The position numbers and the translations under genes were made by a program. The notes under the pieces were generated by a model, which worked only from the letters and a program-made list of their open reading frames with translations, was not told where the DNA came from and made no database searches. DNA of 12,608 nt, taken from assembly GCA_049653045.1 (NCBI GenBank), contig JBASFN010000009.1:1-12608 (forward strand). The letters run 5' to 3'. The DNA is from UBA7657 sp049653045 (lineage in GTDB: Bacteria; Pseudomonadota; Alphaproteobacteria; Micavibrionales; Micavibrionaceae). Below are positions 9,363-12,608 of this stretch, piece after piece. How positions within the stretch are numbered: position 1 is the first letter of the stretch; each line of letters begins with the position of its first letter.

Positions 9363-10262
9363 ATGTCAGACCAATTAAGTGAAATTCGTAAAAAAATAGA
9401 TGCGCTGGATGATCGTATCCACGACTTGCTTATGGAGCGCGCTGACTTGATTGTTGGTGTGACCGAGGCCAAGAAAAAGAACAATATCCCTGTCGTGCAG
9501 CCCGCCCGCGAGGCCATGATGATCCGCCGTTTGCTGAAGCGTCATCGGGGGCCTTTGCCCGAGGCGGCGATTGTGGGCATATGGCGCGAACTTGTGGGTG
9601 CGGTTTCCTTGCTTCAGACTGGCTTGAAAGTTTCGGTCAGCAGTGGCTCCGGCGAAGCGTCCTGCTGGGACATGGCAAAGGGATATTTTGGCTCCGTCCT
9701 GCCCATGGTCAGAGCATCAACCAGCCTGATGGCTGTTGCCGCCGTTCGTAATAATGATGCAAATTTTGCCGTTTTGCCGTGGCCGCAGGATGGCGAAGCT
9801 ACGCCATGGTGGCCGCATTTGCTCAATCAAAAAGAAGACAGGATGAAAATTGTTTGTGCTCTTCCTTATGGGGGCGCGGAGAAGCAATCCGGGATGGTTT
9901 ATGATCGCGCTCTTGTTGTCTCTAAAACTGATTTTGCGGCTTCCGGGCATGATCATAGTTTCCTGTCTCTTGAGGTTAATCCATCGGTCAGCCGTGCCAA
10001 GATCATGGATGTTTTTAAGGAAGCGGATTTAAAAATTTTGACCCTGAACACCCGGAGCGGTGCGGGTGTCGGCGGTAAGAGTCTTCATTTCATTGAGGCT
10101 GATGATTATATCGGTGAGGATGACAAGCGGTTGGCCGCGATCGGAGAAAAATTTGCTGAGTCGGAAGGCAAATGTGTTTCCTTAGGCGGTTATCCCGTGC
10201 CCCCGGTTTTCAGCGTAGAAAAAACCGGGAAAACATCTCCCGATAAAAAGACGGGAATCTGA
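9363..10262 (+). CDS. Chorismate mutase with degenerate P-protein-like C-terminal half
   Basis: A 299-residue cytoplasmic protein. Residues 1-88 are an AroQ-type chorismate mutase, converting chorismate to prephenate. Aligned by eye to E. coli PheA, the active-site Arg9, Arg26, Lys37, Arg49 and Glu50 match Arg11, Arg28, Lys39, Arg51 and Glu52; Asp48 is replaced by Gln46. The remaining 210 residues look like a worn prephenate dehydratase plus ACT domain: AKGYFGSVLP at 105-114 and FAVLPW at 135-140 recall dehydratase segments, and 198-280 ends in SLGGYP like the ACT domain of PheA. At the expected dehydratase TRF site the sequence reads DRA (181-183), so dehydratase activity is unlikely. The ATG at 9363 gives the normal mutase start; the frame opens at 9327 without better support. 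tyrC follows after 3 bases, so mutase product can pass to TyrC. Confidence 0.88.
   Translation: MSDQLSEIRKKIDALDDRIHDLLMERADLIVGVTEAKKKNNIPVVQPAREAMMIRRLLKRHRGPLPEAAIVGIWRELVGAVSLLQTGLKVSVSSGSGEASCWDMAKGYFGSVLPMVRASTSLMAVAAVRNNDANFAVLPWPQDGEATPWWPHLLNQKEDRMKIVCALPYGGAEKQSGMVYDRALVVSKTDFAASGHDHSFLSLEVNPSVSRAKIMDVFKEADLKILTLNTRSGAGVGGKSLHFIEADDYIGEDDKRLAAIGEKFAESEGKCVSLGGYPVPPVFSVEKTGKTSPDKKTGI
10202..10256 (+). promoter_or_regulatory. Competing hairpins that can hide the tyrC ribosome binding site
   Basis: Four segments at the end of the mutase gene: A CCCGGTTTT (10202-10210), B AAAACCGGGA (10221-10230), C TCCCG (10238-10242), D CGGGA (10252-10256). A pairs perfectly with B over 9 bases. C can pair with B (CGGGA at 10226-10230) or with D, and D contains the GGGA that serves as tyrC Shine-Dalgarno. 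A:B pairing would free C to cover D; a ribosome over A would let B take C and free D. The pairings are seen in the sequence; regulation is inference. Confidence 0.35.
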
Positions 10263-10265
10263 GTT

Positions 10266-11219
10266 GTGTTTCAAAAAATAGCGATCATCGGACAGGGGCT
10301 TATTGGATCTTCGCTGACGCGGGCGCTGCGCCGGGCGGATATTGCCGGAACGCTTGTTGCCGCCGATATTGATTCAAAAGTATGTGAGCGGGTGCGGGCG
10401 TTGGGTTACGCGCATGAGGTGACCTCTGATATTCAATCCGCTGTCGTTGGCGCGGATATGGTTGTTCTTGCTGTTCCCGTTGGCGCATGCGGCGCGGTCG
10501 GAGAGATCATTGGGGCTGCTTTGCGTCCCGGCGCGGTTGTGACCGATACGGGATCGGTCAAGCAAGCGGTGATCGATGCGCTGAAACCCCACATTCCGGA
10601 GAGTGTGCATCTTGTGCCCGGTCACCCGATTGCGGGGACGGAGCATTCCGGTCCGGAGGCCGGGTTTGCCGAATTGTTCGAGGGGCGTTGGAGTATTTTG
10701 ACGCCTTTGCCTGATTCCGATATTCGCGCCGTTGAAAAAGTAACCGCGCTTTGGGAATCCTGCGGCGCGAAGATAGAGATAATGAGTCCGCAGCACCATG
10801 ATCTTGTTCTTGGTATTACCTCGCATTTGCCGCATTTGATTGCCTATACGATTGTTGGAACGGCAAACCAGTTGGAAGACGATATGAAGTCCGAAGTCAT
10901 TAAGTTTTCAGCTTCTGGATTTCGTGATTTTACCCGTATTGCGGCCAGTGATCCGGTGATGTGGCGCGATGTTTTTTTGAACAATAAAAACGCCGTTCTT
11001 GAAATTCTCCAGCGTTTTTCTGAAGATTTGACTGCGATGCAAAAAGCCATTCGACGGGGCGATGGGCAATTTTTATTTGATACGTTCAGCAATACGCGGG
11101 ACATTCGCCGCCAGATTATTGACCTGGGTCAGGCCAATTACGTCGCACCGGGCGGTGTGCGGCCGGAAGATACGCCACCGGTAGAGGTCCTGCATAAATC
11201 GTCTGGCCGCTCCGGGTGA
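10266..11219 (+). CDS. tyrC: Prephenate/arogenate dehydrogenase (TyrC/TyrA family)
   Basis: A 317-residue cytoplasmic NAD(P)-dependent enzyme of the tyrosine branch, oxidatively decarboxylating prephenate or arogenate. The N-terminal Rossmann fold carries GQGLIG at 9-14. VTDTGSVK at 92-99, GHPIAGTEHSG at 119-129 with His120 and His127, SHLPHLIAY at 186-194 and GFRDFTRIA at 218-226 are the conserved catalytic-domain motifs. There is no ACT domain. Prephenate versus arogenate preference cannot be decided; the alphaproteobacterial form is often a cyclohexadienyl dehydrogenase. It starts with GTG at 10266, behind GGGA at 10253-10256, three bases after the chorismate mutase stop. The hisC-like aminotransferase that often lies between these two genes is missing. 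The C-terminal 25 or so residues after LGQANY extend past the usual family end, and the last 104 bases overlap the convergent acyltransferase fusion. Confidence 0.95.
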   Translation: MFQKIAIIGQGLIGSSLTRALRRADIAGTLVAADIDSKVCERVRALGYAHEVTSDIQSAVVGADMVVLAVPVGACGAVGEIIGAALRPGAVVTDTGSVKQAVIDALKPHIPESVHLVPGHPIAGTEHSGPEAGFAELFEGRWSILTPLPDSDIRAVEKVTALWESCGAKIEIMSPQHHDLVLGITSHLPHLIAYTIVGTANQLEDDMKSEVIKFSASGFRDFTRIAASDPVMWRDVFLNNKNAVLEILQRFSEDLTAMQKAIRRGDGQFLFDTFSNTRDIRRQIIDLGQANYVAPGGVRPEDTPPVEVLHKSSGRSG

Positions 11220-12573
11220 GTGGTACTGTTGCCACGCCGTCCTTTGTCATCATGGAAAATCCGGCGGACGCGAACAGGCTTTGCTTCTTTTCGATGATCT
11301 TTAAGTTCACGAGGTCACTTAATAAGGACTCGTGATTTTCAAGGGCGATGTTCATATCGAGATTGGGTGCGGGTTCGTCAGAAAAATCGGCGATTCCGGT
11401 CAGTCTTGCTTTGAAATTCTGACGGGTTAAGAGGCTGTTGTGGAGCGTCATTTTTCCATTCCAGATGGTGAATCGGGATTCCAGTGAATCAAATATAAGG
11501 TTTTCAGGCCAACTGAAGGATTTCACCGTGATCTGACCTGTTTGAATACGGATCGGGATGTAGGGGAATGGCCAGCCTGTTGCTGTTATTGTTTCAATTC
11601 TGATCGAGCCTTGGTCTGAAATTATAGAGTCGTTTGCCGATGTTATTTTTATTGCCCCCGGAAATCCGGTTACAACGGGATTGGCATGTGTGCGTTGAAC
11701 GCCGGGTTCGTTTTTTAAAAAATCGGAATAAAGATGAATGGCTTGTTCAGCTGTGTATGACCAGAGAAAATAATATCCGGTAAAAATGGTGGCCAAGGAA
11801 ACGAGAATTCCTGCGGATGAGGTTTTTCTCTTTGAATTTTCTGCTTGTGCTTCGTCCATTAATTTTTTTGAGGCATTTTCCGTTTTTTCCTCTAGTTCCT
11901 TTAAGAGGACGGATTTTTCCTTGCCCGGCGGTATCGGGGGGAGAAATTCAAAGATAACCGTACCGGGGCTTTTCTTCCATAGATGACGCGGCCAGAATAA
12001 TCCGGTATTGAGTGCCATTGGAATGATCGGCAGGTTCGTTGCGTCTTGTATGCGTGCAACGCCCTGTTTATAGGGTTTTTGAGCGGGGGTGTTTTCGGGT
12101 GTGACGCGGGTTCCTTGCGGAAAGATAATGATGGGTCGTCCTGCGGCCGCCATTTTAATGGCTCCTTCCGCAATGGATTTCAGCGCGAGATCGGGGGTTG
12201 AGCGATCAATGGCGATGACGCCGGACTTGTCCAAATACCAGCCCCAGAAGGGAATCCTGAGCAATTCTTTTTTCAGGATGATTGCGGGGTCTGGAAATAA
12301 AACCCTTAGTTTGATTGTTTCGTAAGCGGATTGGTGCTTTGCCGCGACGATATAAGAGCCGGATTTCGGTAAGTGTTCAGTTCCGCGTATCTCATATTTG
12401 AGGTCAAGAATAATATATTCGAGAATTGTAACGGCTTGTATCCAGAGATAAACAAGACCTGTAAACACTCTGCGCGGGAATAAGAGCGCGGGCATGAACA
12501 GCAGGCACATGATTCCGGTAACAATAAAAAATGCAACATTGAAAAGTGCCGAGCACACCCATGCCGGCCTCAT
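11116..12573 (-). CDS. Fusion of PlsC-type 1-acylglycerol-3-phosphate acyltransferase and DUF2125-like domain
   Basis: A 485-residue inner-membrane protein. Residues 1-245 are a PlsC-type acyltransferase, which would acylate lysophosphatidic acid: two N-terminal hydrophobic segments (about 8-32 and 38-57), the acceptor motif KHQSAYE with His80, AIDR at 121-124, FPQGTR at 151-156 and LPIIPMALN at 181-189. Two key positions differ from consensus: HX4E instead of HX4D, and FPQGTR instead of FPEGTR. A charged helical linker (225-250) follows, then a third membrane segment (about 254-270), and a beta-rich part to 470 with VTGFPGAIKITS and a VPLTRSGQTIYAGPLP ending that match DUF2125 as I know it. 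That part should be periplasmic. The two are separate neighbouring genes in many alphaproteobacteria. The ATG at 12573 has GGCGGA 8 bases upstream. Residues 471-485 are an unrelated-looking tail read antisense to tyrC. Confidence 0.85.
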   Translation of the reverse strand: MRPAWVCSALFNVAFFIVTGIMCLLFMPALLFPRRVFTGLVYLWIQAVTILEYIILDLKYEIRGTEHLPKSGSYIVAAKHQSAYETIKLRVLFPDPAIILKKELLRIPFWGWYLDKSGVIAIDRSTPDLALKSIAEGAIKMAAAGRPIIIFPQGTRVTPENTPAQKPYKQGVARIQDATNLPIIPMALNTGLFWPRHLWKKSPGTVIFEFLPPIPPGKEKSVLLKELEEKTENASKKLMDEAQAENSKRKTSSAGILVSLATIFTGYYFLWSYTAEQAIHLYSDFLKNEPGVQRTHANPVVTGFPGAIKITSANDSIISDQGSIRIETITATGWPFPYIPIRIQTGQITVKSFSWPENLIFDSLESRFTIWNGKMTLHNSLLTRQNFKARLTGIADFSDEPAPNLDMNIALENHESLLSDLVNLKIIEKKQSLFASAGFSMMTKDGVATVPLTRSGQTIYAGPLPVAYLPAAHRPVRRNWPDPGQ

Positions 12574-12608
12574 GGCGATGTTCCGCCCATAATGTTGAAA
12601 ATTCGGAA
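12570..12608 (-). CDS. Possible 3' end of an upstream gene, ATGA junction
   Basis: On the minus strand a frame open from the window edge reads FRIFNIMGGTSP and stops at a TGA (12572-12570) that overlaps the acyltransferase ATG as ATGA. Such junctions mark translationally coupled genes, and in alphaproteobacteria a YdcF-family (DUF218) gene often precedes plsC. Only 12 codons are visible, so family membership cannot be judged. The acyltransferase frame itself is also open to the window edge, so an upstream start for it cannot be wholly excluded. Confidence 0.35.
   Translation of the reverse strand, partial: FRIFNIMGGTSP

Noticed and set aside
10374..10835. A 153-codon minus-strand open frame inside tyrC.
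   Set aside because: tyrC is unambiguous on the plus strand, and the antisense translation has no recognisable motif.
11850..11870. A separate start for the DUF2125-like part at the in-frame Met239 of the fusion.
   Set aside because: The bases before it on the minus strand are A-rich with no Shine-Dalgarno, and the frame is continuous through the linker, so a single fused product is simpler.

Overview
The window looks like a chromosomal housekeeping segment of an alphaproteobacterium. The evidence is gene order: aroB followed directly by a CorC/HlyC protein, secA divergent from a PpiC isomerase with mutT behind it, and a cluster of a small methyltransferase, chorismate mutase and tyrC facing a PlsC/DUF2125 locus. 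These orders are familiar from alphaproteobacteria. Base composition is moderate rather than GC-rich, which argues against a typical rhizobium or Caulobacter; a finer placement is not supported. No mobile element, CRISPR array, rRNA or tRNA was seen, and no gene-free stretch exceeds about 190 bases.

Layout. (1) Bases 1-1914, plus strand: the C-terminal part of 3-dehydroquinate synthase (aroB), then a membrane-anchored CBS-pair/CorC_HlyC protein. (2) 1883-3747, minus strand: an overlapping pair, an FAD-dependent oxidoreductase followed by a short aldo/keto reductase, with no known substrate. (3) 3893-4114, plus strand: an unrecognised 73-residue protein with a good ribosome binding site. (4) 4120-6849, minus strand: full-length secA with a good promoter, divergent from (5) 7036-8070, a membrane-anchored parvulin isomerase that ends at a clear intrinsic terminator. 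(6) 8141-11219, plus strand: mutT, an atypical methyltransferase, a chorismate mutase with a P-protein-like but degenerate C-terminal half, and tyrC, probably one transcription unit. (7) 11116-12573, minus strand: a 485-residue fusion of a PlsC-type acyltransferase with a DUF2125-like periplasmic domain, whose 3' end overlaps tyrC tail to tail by 104 bases. It starts at an ATGA junction with what may be an upstream gene running off the window.

How they work together. aroB (shikimate pathway), chorismate mutase and tyrC (tyrosine branch) belong to aromatic amino acid synthesis but sit in separate units. SecA and the PpiC protein both serve protein export and folding. The points most worth a second look are the PlsC-DUF2125 fusion, its altered acyltransferase motifs, the degenerate P-protein-like chorismate mutase, and a set of mutually exclusive hairpins just before tyrC that could hide or expose its ribosome binding site.
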